In this document: piece after piece, positions 8,381-16,945 of the stretch
How the letters are laid out: every line of letters begins with the position of its first letter
How positions within the stretch are numbered: the stretch's first letter is position 1
DNA from: Arthrobacter sp. H20
GTDB lineage: Bacteria; Actinomycetota; Actinomycetes; Actinomycetales; Micrococcaceae
Assembly: GCF_000520515.1 (NCBI RefSeq)
Contig: NZ_KI914755.1
Span: 58,837 to 94,531 of the forward strand
Reading direction: 5' to 3'
DNA: 35,695 nucleotides
Made by a program: the position numbers and the translations under genes
Notes under the pieces: model-generated
Told to the model about the DNA's origin: nothing
Database searches by the model: none
Seen by the model: the letters and a program-made list of their open reading frames with translations, nothing else

Positions 8381-9382
8381 TTAGCGGGGAACGGGGACGG
8401 TAGCGAGGATGCCCAGCAGGACGTCGTCCACGTCAATGCCATCCATCTGGGCTTCTGGTCGCATTGTCACCCGATGACGCAGCGCCGGAAGAGTCAAGGC
8501 CTTGACGTCGTCGGGTGTCACGAAGGTGCGTCCTGAAAGCCATGCCCACGCACGGGAGGTGGTGAGGAGCGCCGTGGCGCCGCGCGGCGAAACACCCAGC
8601 TGGAAGGACGGGGCGGAGCGGGTGGCGCGCACCACGTCCACGATGTAGGCGATCACCTCGGGGGCAATCGCGACTGTTGCCACTGATCGGCGGGCATGGG
8701 CCAGGTCCTGTCCCGAAGCGACCGGGCGGACCCCAGCGGCACCGAGATCCCGTGGGTCGAATCCCAGACTGTGACGTCGGATCACCTCGATTTCGTCGTC
8801 ACGTTCCGGCACCGTCAGGGTGAGCTTCAAAAGGAAGCGGTCGAGTTGGGCCTCAGGCAGAGGGTAGGTTCCCTCATATTCGACCGGGTTCTGGGTAGCC
8901 GCAACAATGAAAGGGTCGGGAAGGGCCCGCGACACGCCGTCGACCGACACCTGACGTTCTTCCATCGCCTCCAACAGGGACGCCTGGGTCTTGGGCGGTG
9001 TCCGGTTTATTTCGTCGGCCAGCAGAATATTGGTGAACACCGGGCCTTCCCGGAACGTGAACTTCGAATTCTGCGCCTCATAGATGAGGGACCCGGTAAT
9101 GTCGCCAGGCATGAGATCGGGGGTGAACTGGACCCGTTTGGTGTCGAGGTTGAGGGCCTCAGACAGGGTCCGGACCAGCAGGGTTTTCGCCACGCCCGGG
9201 ACACCCTCCAACAGCACATGCCCATTCGCGAGCAAGGCAACTAGCATCCCGGTCACCGCAGCTTCCTGTCCCACTATCACCTTCGCCACCTCAGAACGCA
9301 CGGCCAGCAGGGCCTCGCGTTCTGGGCCGGGGCCGTCGGCTGATGGGGGAGAGTCCTGATGGGTCGGGAACTGTTGGCTCAT
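8381..9382 (-). CDS. MoxR-family AAA+ ATPase
   Basis: 333 residues, full family length. Walker A is GVPGVAKT (Lys66), Walker B is LLADEINR (Asp123-Glu124), followed by the ATQNPVEYEGTYPLPEAQLDRF stretch with sensor 1 and arginine-finger elements. Sensor 2 lies in VSPRGATALL. MoxR proteins are chaperone-like AAA+ ATPases that act with VWA or DUF58 partners on envelope or metal-enzyme maturation. The first ~20 residues are a disordered Pro/Ser-rich tail. Its ATG overlaps the stop of the DUF4350 gene by four bases, and DUF58 follows at once. Confidence 0.95.
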   Translation of the reverse strand: MSQQFPTHQDSPPSADGPGPEREALLAVRSEVAKVIVGQEAAVTGMLVALLANGHVLLEGVPGVAKTLLVRTLSEALNLDTKRVQFTPDLMPGDITGSLIYEAQNSKFTFREGPVFTNILLADEINRTPPKTQASLLEAMEERQVSVDGVSRALPDPFIVAATQNPVEYEGTYPLPEAQLDRFLLKLTLTVPERDDEIEVIRRHSLGFDPRDLGAAGVRPVASGQDLAHARRSVATVAIAPEVIAYIVDVVRATRSAPSFQLGVSPRGATALLTTSRAWAWLSGRTFVTPDDVKALTLPALRHRVTMRPEAQMDGIDVDDVLLGILATVPVPR

Positions 9383-10581
9383 CGCGTGTCGATCTCTTTC
9401 TCTAGGGCGTCAAGGTCTTGACTCCATCGCACCAGCTGGGCATCGGAGGTTGGTTTTGTGGTGCGTAGGAGCGCGTCGAGGGCAGCTACCGACCGATTGG
9501 TGTGCCGTGCGGCGGCATGGACTACCTCGGTCACCGAACCAGTGGCCGGCAGCCGGAGCCGTGTGGCAAGCCGGATGAGCGTTGCGGCACGAAGGTTGGA
9601 GGCGGCGCGATCAATCGATGCCGAATCCTGGTAGAGCCGCGCCCGCCCTTCGGCTGTTTCTGCGGCGCGTACGACGACGGGCAGGGGCTCCTGGACGAGG
9701 GGACCCAGCCGGCGCCCACGCCACAGCACTGCCAGGAGTGCTGAGCCCAGGAGCCAGAGCATGACCGGGTTCACCCAGTCGGGTAGCAGATTGAGGGGGT
9801 CGACTGGGGCATCACCGACTGCAAGATCGGCAGCGGTGGGCTGATACCAGACCACCACGGGGGTGCTGCCCAGGGTGCGGAGGGCCAGGGCGGCGTTGCC
9901 CTCCAGATCGATGGTCTCGTTACTGATGATGCTCCCATTGCCGAGCGCCACCACTTCCTGGTTGGCCGTTGCGGCATAGGACCCCGACGGCGGACCGCCC
10001 TGGGCCGTGGCCGGAGGAAAACAGATCAGATCGGCCCGGTAGGCGAAGCCCCCCGCTGAGATACTCCCGGCAGCGATGGCGTCCTCAACCTGGCAGGCGG
10101 CCACAAGCGGGTCCTCCTCCGAGTCGGGGATCAACCCGGCCTGACGGATGCCGGGGGCTAGTTCACCCAACATCAATTGGTTCGGTTCAATCAGAACCAG
10201 GCGGTCGGCGATCCCGGCAAGGGTACCGAGCTGGTCAGCGCTAAGCCACGCATCGGGGTCATGGATGAGCAGGGTGGAGCTTCCCAACGCGGCTGACTCG
10301 GCAGCGGCTTCGAGCGACTCTGCCTGGATCACTTCAACTCCACGATTCTCGAGGACCTCGGCGAGGGCCATTGCTCCCGCCGGTGCCGGGTTGACCGGTG
10401 ATAGGGCAACGCCGTCCTGCCCCGACCGCCCGAAGAACCCCACCACCACTACGCCAACGAGAAGGAAACCAAGAACCAGCCAGGGCGCGACCCGGCGAAG
10501 ACGCGCGGCAGCGGTCCGGCCAACACTGCCACCGTCGCCGACTACCTCGGTCGCCGGATTCTGATCGCTCTGCGCAGCCAT
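9379..10581 (-). CDS. DUF4350 membrane protein
   Basis: 400 residues. One membrane helix near residues 33-51 (PWLVLGFLLVGVVVVGFF), an extracytoplasmic domain of ~200 residues, and a second helix near 265-283 (VMLWLLGSALLAVLW) followed by a cytoplasmic tail. The SPVNPAPAGAMALAEVLENRGVEV stretch and LLIHDPDAWLS match the DUF4350 pattern, a ligand-binding-like Rossmann domain of unknown ligand. It sits between DUF4129 and moxR, the usual place in actinobacterial MoxR clusters. Both ends overlap neighbours (TGATG upstream, ATGA downstream). Confidence 0.85.
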   Translation of the reverse strand: MAAQSDQNPATEVVGDGGSVGRTAAARLRRVAPWLVLGFLLVGVVVVGFFGRSGQDGVALSPVNPAPAGAMALAEVLENRGVEVIQAESLEAAAESAALGSSTLLIHDPDAWLSADQLGTLAGIADRLVLIEPNQLMLGELAPGIRQAGLIPDSEEDPLVAACQVEDAIAAGSISAGGFAYRADLICFPPATAQGGPPSGSYAATANQEVVALGNGSIISNETIDLEGNAALALRTLGSTPVVVWYQPTAADLAVGDAPVDPLNLLPDWVNPVMLWLLGSALLAVLWRGRRLGPLVQEPLPVVVRAAETAEGRARLYQDSASIDRAASNLRAATLIRLATRLRLPATGSVTEVVHAAARHTNRSVAALDALLRTTKPTSDAQLVRWSQDLDALEKEIDTR

Positions 10582-11267
10582 CAGCCCGGTGCCGCCAGTT
10601 CAGCTCTTGCTGGCTGGTGGGTGGGTCGGGCTCTCGTGAGGAGGTCATCGATGGTTGTAGCCCGCTGGTAGTCGGAGTCATCAGCGGGTTGGTTGCCGTA
10701 GTGCACCTCGTTGAACCGGTTGGCCAGCCACAGGGTGCCGTCTCCCTCCGCACCGAACGCCGCCCTGAGGTGCACTCCGGTCTCGCCTGCTGTGCGGCCG
10801 GGCTCGCGATCAATGATGCCCCGTTCCTCTGCGGACCGGATGACCGCCCGCAGCCGCTCGGTGAGGGCCACATCCCATTCCTGTGAGCCTGCGGCGGCCG
10901 TGGCGAGTTGCCGGTGTTCCCGTGCAGTCCTCACCGCGTCACCGGAGAAGACACCTGCCCCGGGGACGGCCCGCCGGGCGTTGAGGCGGGGTTTGACGAG
11001 CCACACCGCTAGGGCAATCACCGCCACAGCGCCGAGGGCGAGGAGGAGGGTGCCGGGTCCGGCGTCAAGAGGCCGCAGACCAGCGAAAAGGGATCCCAGC
11101 CATTCGAGGATCGCTGCCGCGATCCGTTCAATAAAATTCGGTTCGGCCTCCTGATAGGGGCCCTGTGCCAGTTCGTCGACGAGCCAACCGCGTGCCTCGT
11201 CGGCATCGGGAACCACCGGACTGTTGCTCGCCAAGGGCGCAGTGCCAATCGTTGATGGGTTCAGCAT
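10581..11267 (-). CDS. DUF4129 membrane protein
   Basis: 228 residues from the ATG at 11267. The frame is open further upstream, but that part lies inside the preceding gene. One membrane helix is near residues 75-93 (LLLALGAVAVIALAVWLV). The cytoplasmic C-terminal domain has WDVALTERLRAVIRSAEERGI, DREPGRTAGE and ANRFNEVHYGN, the typical DUF4129 landmarks (helical, ending in an F-x-x-V-x-Y-G motif). DUF4129 proteins co-occur with MoxR/DUF58 modules and have been compared to transglutaminase-associated membrane proteins. It follows the GDPD-type gene by 19 bases. Confidence 0.85.
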   Translation of the reverse strand: MLNPSTIGTAPLASNSPVVPDADEARGWLVDELAQGPYQEAEPNFIERIAAAILEWLGSLFAGLRPLDAGPGTLLLALGAVAVIALAVWLVKPRLNARRAVPGAGVFSGDAVRTAREHRQLATAAAGSQEWDVALTERLRAVIRSAEERGIIDREPGRTAGETGVHLRAAFGAEGDGTLWLANRFNEVHYGNQPADDSDYQRATTIDDLLTRARPTHQPARAELAAPG

Positions 11268-11286
11268 GCTCGGTGTTGCACCCGAC

Positions 11287-12594
11287 TTAGGTTCCGCTGG
11301 CCGGCGGGCCGGGTGGGCCGCCGGGTTGGTGGCCGAACTGCTGCCCGCCGCGGTTCGCTGACTGGCCGGGAATGGGAGTGAAACGCCCGGCACCCGCTTC
11401 TTCATGTTCGCGCAACAGGACCACATCAAATCCCTCGCGCCGGATGCGCAGGTCCACGTACAGCAGGGCTGTCACACCAGCCTGGAAGGCGTAGCCGATG
11501 GCCCCAAACACAGCTGTGATCAGCTGGGCCACCAGCAGGATGGGAAGGGAGTTCATCAGGTCCTCGCCGAGCTCTGCGGGGGAGTCGCTGAAGGACACGA
11601 ACTGGGTGGCGAGCAGGCTCAGGGGGGTGGATATCACCGAGGTGATGATTGAGACGATGATGCTTGTCAGGATAAGGATCCCAAAGGTCCGCCACCAGTT
11701 GCGGGTGGTCAGGGTCCACGACCTGCGCAGGGAGGTCAACGGCCCGGCGCCCTCGAGCATGAGGACAGCAGGAGCCAGTACGAACTTGATGCTTAGCCAG
11801 ATGATCAACGCAAGCGAGGCGAGGAACCCCAGCACGATGAGCCAGATCGAGTCCTGGCCAAGCACCGCGGCCAGTAGTCCGGCGATCAGCAGCAAGACCG
11901 CCAGCCCGGCGACAATCATCAGGAGAAGAAGAATGCCCAGTCCCACGAGGGGCAGGATTCGTCGGATAGCGAGCTTCCACAACTGCACGAAGCTTGTGCG
12001 CTCGTTCAGCACTGCGCGGGCGATCGGTATCACCAACACGCCTTGCAGGATGAGGACTCCGACGCTGCTCAGCAGAACAATGGCTGTCCCCAGAGAAATA
12101 GCTGACGCTGCCAGCCCTGTGACCTCATCTATCGAGGGGTTGATGGGATCCAACTGAGCGATCGAGCCAAACAAGCCAACGGTCAGCAGCAACGTCAGAA
12201 CCGAGATCACTACCTGGAACAGGATGGCGGTGCCGAAGGTTGCCAGCGGGTTCTTGCGGCACGCCTGAAACGCTCCATCGAGAATCTCCCCTAACCCGAG
12301 GGGCCTTAGCGGGATGATGCCTGGCTTCGGCGGAGCCTGGTAGCCGTGGAACTGGCCTGGTGGAACGCCCTGCCAGCCCGGCTGCGCACCCCACGCCGGC
12401 GGCGCCGCAGGTTCGGGGTTCTGCCCCCATTGTGGCTGCTGTCCACCCTGTGCCGGTTGACCCCATTGTGCGTTCTGACCCGGTTGAGGTGGCTGACTCC
12501 ACTGAGGTGGAGGATTATGAGGCGGCATTTGAGAGCCTGACGCATCGTCTCGCGACTGGTCGGCTGGTCCGCCGTCGTGCGGATTATTGCTCAT
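11287..12594 (-). CDS. GDPD-type polytopic membrane protein with Q/W/P-rich tail
   Basis: 435 residues from the ATG at 12594, which has a GGGGGGA ribosome site; a GTG at 12621 is the alternative. The first ~95 residues are disordered, with repeated QW-x-QP units. PLRPLGLGEILDGAFQACRKNP opens the membrane domain, as in glycerophosphodiester phosphodiesterase membrane domains (pfam10110-like). About six hydrophobic helices follow between residues 115 and 385. A second Pro/Gly/Gln-rich tail ends the protein. No GDPD catalytic domain is present, so enzymatic activity is not implied. It is the first gene of the minus-strand block, divergent from mtrA. Confidence 0.8.
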   Translation of the reverse strand: MSNNPHDGGPADQSRDDASGSQMPPHNPPPQWSQPPQPGQNAQWGQPAQGGQQPQWGQNPEPAAPPAWGAQPGWQGVPPGQFHGYQAPPKPGIIPLRPLGLGEILDGAFQACRKNPLATFGTAILFQVVISVLTLLLTVGLFGSIAQLDPINPSIDEVTGLAASAISLGTAIVLLSSVGVLILQGVLVIPIARAVLNERTSFVQLWKLAIRRILPLVGLGILLLLMIVAGLAVLLLIAGLLAAVLGQDSIWLIVLGFLASLALIIWLSIKFVLAPAVLMLEGAGPLTSLRRSWTLTTRNWWRTFGILILTSIIVSIITSVISTPLSLLATQFVSFSDSPAELGEDLMNSLPILLVAQLITAVFGAIGYAFQAGVTALLYVDLRIRREGFDVVLLREHEEAGAGRFTPIPGQSANRGGQQFGHQPGGPPGPPASGT

Positions 12595-12621
12595 GCTGTC
12601 CCCCCGGGACCCTTGTTCCAC

Positions 12622-12650
12622 TTGTGAACTCGTCTCCTAGAACTATAGTT
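12622..12650. promoter_or_regulatory. Palindromic -10 region between the MoxR block and mtrA
   Basis: AACTATAGTT at 12641-12650 is a perfect ten-base palindrome. It gives TATAGT on the plus strand (12644-12649) and the same hexamer on the minus strand (12647-12642). For mtrA a TTGTGA -35 lies at 12622-12627 with a 16-base spacer. No clear -35 is seen for the minus direction. The arrangement would allow bidirectional transcription. Confidence 0.5.
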
Positions 12651-12745
12651 ACCGGGAAGGTTTTCGGGGAACTCATCCCCCTGCGGGGCGCGCGGAGCAT
12701 CAGCACCGGTAAGACATTGCAGTGGCAATGGGAGACTATGGAGAT

Positions 12746-13423
12746 ATGAAGGCACGCATTCTGGTCGTAGACGACGACGAAGCACTGGCCGAGATGATCG
12801 GCATCGTACTACGCAACGACGGATTCGATCCCGTGTTCTGCGCAGACGGCTCCCAGGCACTAGAGATCTTTAGGAGCTCCAAACCTGATCTGGTGTTGCT
12901 CGACCTGATGCTGCCTGGAATCGATGGGATTGAAGTCTGCCGGCAGATCCGCAGTGAATCGGACCTCCCCATCGTCATGCTGACCGCTAAGTCGGACACC
13001 TCCGATATTGTGCGGGGGCTGGAATCTGGTGCCGACGACTATGTGCCAAAGCCGTTCAAGCCCGCCGAACTGGTGGCACGGGTGCGAGCCCGGCTCCGCC
13101 CAGGTGACCAGAAAGCTCCGGAGACACTGCGGATAGGCGAAGTCACCATTGATGTCGCAGGGCACTCTGTGATCCGGGCTGGTGACCGGATCTCCCTGAC
13201 CCCGCTGGAGTTCGATTTACTCGTGGCGCTAGCGCGCAAGCCCTGGCAGGTTTTCACCCGCGAGTTGTTGCTGGAACAGGTGTGGGGTTACCGGCACGCG
13301 GCAGACACCCGGCTCGTTAACGTTCATGTACAGCGGTTGAGGTCAAAGATTGAGCGCGATCCTGAGGCACCCGAGATTGTGCTGACGGTCCGTGGCGTGG
13401 GCTATAAGGCAGGGCAGGGATAA
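12746..13423 (+). CDS. mtrA: Two-component response regulator MtrA
   Basis: 225 residues. An OmpR-type regulator: receiver domain (1-115) with acidic pocket DDDE at 9-12, phospho-acceptor Asp53 in LLDLMLPG, Thr80 and Lys102 in YVPKPF; then a winged-helix domain with the end motif TRLVNVHVQRLRSKIE and VRGVGYK. The start MKARILVVDDDEALAEM matches MtrA orthologues, so the GTG (12722) and ATG (12728) upstream in frame are rejected. MtrA controls cell-wall and division genes together with MtrB and LpqB, which follow directly. Only one base separates its stop from the mtrB start. Confidence 0.97.
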   Translation: MKARILVVDDDEALAEMIGIVLRNDGFDPVFCADGSQALEIFRSSKPDLVLLDLMLPGIDGIEVCRQIRSESDLPIVMLTAKSDTSDIVRGLESGADDYVPKPFKPAELVARVRARLRPGDQKAPETLRIGEVTIDVAGHSVIRAGDRISLTPLEFDLLVALARKPWQVFTRELLLEQVWGYRHAADTRLVNVHVQRLRSKIERDPEAPEIVLTVRGVGYKAGQG

Positions 13424-13424
13424 C

Positions 13425-15137
13425 TTGGAGCGCGCGGCGGCAACCGCTCGGGGCAGATTGGGTGAACTGACATCCCAGACCTGGACCCGGCTTCGAATAA
13501 TGCCGTCGCTGATAGCCCGGCAATGGCGCCGGTCACTGCAGTTTCGCACTGTCGTCTCCACCCTGCTGCTCACCGCCCTCGCTTTCGCTGCCGTGGGCGC
13601 GTTTCTCTCCAATCAGATCGCCTCCGGACTGTATGAGGAACGGTTTGAGCAATTCAGAGCCGAATCCAGCAACGGGCTCACCGAGGTGGGAGCGATCTTC
13701 AGTAGTGCCTCGACTACCGATGCGGACTCAACAGTGCAGTTGGTGGGTGATACCCTGCCAAGCCTCGAGGGCGGTGGGGCTGATGCCCCGCGCCGCTTCA
13801 TCCTCGCGATCGTGCCCGATCAGACCACCGAAATCTACGTTCCGCCATTCGCCAGTGACAATCTGACCGAGTCCAGCGCGATCCCTCCGGCTATGGTCGA
13901 TGCCGTGCGATCCGGCGATGACCAGTATTGGTCAGCCACCTCGTTCATCGATTCCGGTGAGCGGGTGCCCGGCGTGGCTTTCGGCACCAAGGTCGCGCTG
14001 CCGCCAGCTCAGACCGAGTATGCCCTGTACCTGATCTATGACCTGTCCTCCATGCAGGCAACCCTTGACTACATTCACGGGGTGATCTGGATTGCCGGGA
14101 CACTCCTGCTGGTGATCATCGGGGCCATCGCCTGGTTTGTGACCCGTAGCGTTGTGGGTCCAGTGAGCCACGCCGCAGTGGTGTCCGAAAAGCTTGCCGC
14201 CGGTGAGCTGCAGGAGCGGATGGATGTCAAGGGCGAGGATGAGGTGGCCCGGCTGGGAGCCTCCTTTAACCACATGGCGGAGAGTCTGCAGGACCAGATC
14301 ACGCAACTGGCGCACCTGTCGCAGATGCAGCAGCGCTTTGTCTCGGATGTCTCACACGAGCTCCGCACGCCGCTGACCACGGTGCGGATGGCTGCCGAAG
14401 TCCTGCACGATGCCCGGGCCAACTTCGACCCGGTAAACCGTCGATCAGCAGAGATTCTCTATAACCAGGTGGAACGCTTCCAGGCACTCCTCGCCGATCT
14501 CTTGGAGATTTCGCGCTTCGACGCTGGTGCGGCGGTGCTCGATTCCGAATCGGTAGACATTTTCCAGGTGGTCAGACACGTCCTTGACGGCGCCCAACCG
14601 CTCGCGGACGCCTGCGGTTCGGAGCTCACAGTTATTTCCCGAGAAACCGAGTGCGTTGTTGAGGTGGACCCGCGCCGGATCGACAGGATTCTGCGGAACC
14701 TGGTGGTGAACGCACTGGAGCACGGCGATGGGAAGCCGGTCTCCATCTACGTCGCTTCCAACCCCGACGCCGTCGCCGTAGCTGTCCGCGACTATGGCAT
14801 CGGGATGGCGCCGCTGGAGGCCTCACGGGTCTTCGACCGGTTCTGGCGTGCAGATCCAGCCCGGGCGCGCACCACCGGTGGTAGCGGACTGGGTCTGTCA
14901 ATTGCCACCGAGGACGCTAACCTGCACGGAGCCTGGCTGCAGGCTTGGGGCTCTCCGGGTAAAGGCGCATGCTTCCGCCTGACCCTCCCGAAGCTCCGGG
15001 ATTCGGTGCTCAAAGTCTCACCATTGCCGCTCCCGCCACGCAAGGGTGGGCTGCCTGTCCGGCCGTCAGTAGGGACTGCACCGGAACCGCTCCCGCAGCT
15101 GACCACTCTGCTGAAGGAGTCCCACGATGCCCGCTGA
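13425..15137 (+). CDS. mtrB: Sensor histidine kinase MtrB
   Basis: 570 residues from a TTG with AGGGA upstream; an ATG at 13500 (545 residues) lacks a ribosome site. Order: membrane helix (about 44-64), extracellular sensor domain, second helix (about 216-238), HAMP domain (RSVVGPVSHAAVVSEKLAAGEL), HisKA box SHELRTP with His311, then the HATPase domain with N box (NLVVNALEHG), G1 DYGIGM and G2 GGSGLGLSI. It phosphorylates MtrA. The TTG start one base after mtrA suggests coupled translation with reduced yield. It overlaps lpqB by 11 bases. Confidence 0.95.
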   Translation: MERAAATARGRLGELTSQTWTRLRIMPSLIARQWRRSLQFRTVVSTLLLTALAFAAVGAFLSNQIASGLYEERFEQFRAESSNGLTEVGAIFSSASTTDADSTVQLVGDTLPSLEGGGADAPRRFILAIVPDQTTEIYVPPFASDNLTESSAIPPAMVDAVRSGDDQYWSATSFIDSGERVPGVAFGTKVALPPAQTEYALYLIYDLSSMQATLDYIHGVIWIAGTLLLVIIGAIAWFVTRSVVGPVSHAAVVSEKLAAGELQERMDVKGEDEVARLGASFNHMAESLQDQITQLAHLSQMQQRFVSDVSHELRTPLTTVRMAAEVLHDARANFDPVNRRSAEILYNQVERFQALLADLLEISRFDAGAAVLDSESVDIFQVVRHVLDGAQPLADACGSELTVISRETECVVEVDPRRIDRILRNLVVNALEHGDGKPVSIYVASNPDAVAVAVRDYGIGMAPLEASRVFDRFWRADPARARTTGGSGLGLSIATEDANLHGAWLQAWGSPGKGACFRLTLPKLRDSVLKVSPLPLPPRKGGLPVRPSVGTAPEPLPQLTTLLKESHDAR

Positions 15138-16854
15138 AAGACGATCCCTCAGCCAGTCTTTGGTGCTACTCGTTCTGCCGGTCCTGCTGGTGATCAGCGG
15201 ATGCTCGTCGATCCCCACCTCCGGCCCAGTCGGGGTGATCACCGCAGACTCCGAAGCTGGCCCTACCGATCCGCTGATCTTCAATCCGTCTGGCCCCCGC
15301 CAGGATGCGGATCCGGAATCGCTCCTGAGAACCTTTATTAGAGCGGGGACCGGAGCAGCAGGGGACTACGAAATCGCCCGGGACTACCTCACCGATGAGT
15401 TTGCCATGCAGTGGCAGCCCGAGGAGCGCATCATTATCTACAGTTCCGCCCCACAGGTCTCGGCAACGCCAACCGAGGGCGTGTTTCAGGTCCAGCTTGA
15501 AGTTGAGGGCACAATCAACGCCGAAGGGATCCGGACAGGGGCGGTAGCCACCACTACCGAAAGCCTCACCGCGGAGCTGGCGCAGGACGCTGACGGGCAG
15601 TGGCGGATCACTTCGATCCCCGACGGCATCATGATCTCCTCCAACGAGGCAGATCTGTTGCTGGAAACCTACAGCCTGTATTTCTACAGCAGTTCCTTTG
15701 AGCACTGGGTGCCAGATGTCAGATGGTTCGTCAACCGCGCAGCCATCGCGGCCAATATCGTTGAAGCGATGCTTGAAGGCCCCGCACCCTATCTGCAGGG
15801 TTCGGTGACCAGCGCGTTCCCGGAGGGCACCACGCTTGGCGTGGAGTCTGTACCGATCGTCTCGGGCACAGCAACTGTCGACCTCTCGGCCGACGTCCTG
15901 CAGGACACCAGCGACCTGATCCGCCAACAGATGCAACAACAGCTGCGGGTCAACCTGGCCGGACTGAACACGGTGAACTCGGTACAGATGACTGTCGGGC
16001 AGCCGGTATTCCTCGGGGATGATATTCCCCACCCGAACCTCATCGTTCCGGTGGCGGACCCGCCAGTGGGCAATGAACAGATAGTGGTTTCCGGTAACGA
16101 ACTGTTCCTCTATCAGACAGATCAGACAGTCCCGATCGGTGCTGTTCCGTCGGTGGCCGCGTTGGATCCCCAGGATCCTGCAATGGCATTGACTGGCTCG
16201 GACTTTGCCTTCTTGAACGGGAACCGCACCCGGCTTTACACCACCGGGCCGGACGAGGAGATTCTGATCGCGGCGACGGGAAGGAACCTGACCGCTCCCA
16301 GTTTCGATCCGAACAACTGGGTCTGGACGGCTGGAACCGATTCGCAGGGGCAGGGTTCAACAGTCACCGCGATTCCTCCGGGCGGCACCCAGGACAGTTC
16401 AGTGTCGGTGACAGTGCCGTGGCTCGCTGACGGCCGGGTGCTCGAACTTCGGGTCTCGAGGGACGGGTCCCGGGCGCTGGTGGTGACCGAGCAGGACGGA
16501 GTCAGTCGGGTCCTGTTGGCGGGAATCATCCGGAACAGGGACCGCACCCCGCAGAGTCTCAGTGCTCCCCGTGAGCTTTTTGCGCGCGGTCCGGTCAATA
16601 CTGCAAAGTGGGTGAATGAGGATACGGTGATCGTCGCCCAGACCTCAGCCGACGCCGAGGTCACCCCTGAGTTCCTGAGCCTTGATGGGAGTGCGCAGAC
16701 GCTGGCACCACTGGAGGGAATCACCCACATCAGTGCGGGCACCGGGCCGACAGCAGTGTTCGCCGCGACACCCGAAGGGGTCAGGAATCGGGTGGGTGAC
16801 ACCTGGTCTGACGAACCTGTAGAAGGCGTCCAGGACCCAGCGTTTCCCGGTTAG
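15127..16854 (+). CDS. lpqB: Lipoprotein LpqB
   Basis: 575 residues. A signal peptide ends in the lipobox VISGC, so Cys26 is lipidated and the protein is anchored outside the membrane. A GerMN domain lies near residues 200-300 (ANIVEAMLEGPAPYLQG), followed by a beta-propeller-like region (about 330-575). AAGGAG at 15114-15119 is seven bases before the ATG. LpqB acts with MtrB and modulates MtrAB signalling, and the mtrA-mtrB-lpqB order is the canonical actinobacterial operon. Confidence 0.95.
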   Translation: MPAERRSLSQSLVLLVLPVLLVISGCSSIPTSGPVGVITADSEAGPTDPLIFNPSGPRQDADPESLLRTFIRAGTGAAGDYEIARDYLTDEFAMQWQPEERIIIYSSAPQVSATPTEGVFQVQLEVEGTINAEGIRTGAVATTTESLTAELAQDADGQWRITSIPDGIMISSNEADLLLETYSLYFYSSSFEHWVPDVRWFVNRAAIAANIVEAMLEGPAPYLQGSVTSAFPEGTTLGVESVPIVSGTATVDLSADVLQDTSDLIRQQMQQQLRVNLAGLNTVNSVQMTVGQPVFLGDDIPHPNLIVPVADPPVGNEQIVVSGNELFLYQTDQTVPIGAVPSVAALDPQDPAMALTGSDFAFLNGNRTRLYTTGPDEEILIAATGRNLTAPSFDPNNWVWTAGTDSQGQGSTVTAIPPGGTQDSSVSVTVPWLADGRVLELRVSRDGSRALVVTEQDGVSRVLLAGIIRNRDRTPQSLSAPRELFARGPVNTAKWVNEDTVIVAQTSADAEVTPEFLSLDGSAQTLAPLEGITHISAGTGPTAVFAATPEGVRNRVGDTWSDEPVEGVQDPAFPG

Positions 16855-16945
16855 GGCTCCTCCACAGCATTAGCCGGTTGCTGATTGTGCGCACATGGAC
16901 AGCGCGCTGACCCTGGTTCCACAGTGATGGCGGCAGAGTCAGACA

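Noticed and set aside
12484-12560. Repetitive DNA in the N-terminal region of the GDPD-type gene as a mobile repeat
   Set aside because: The repeats follow the codons of the QW-x-QP units and stay inside the reading frame.
12360-12749. Plus-strand frame across the GDPD-type gene and mtrA promoter
   Set aside because: Antisense to the low-complexity Q/W/P-rich region; the composition is an artefact of that repeat.
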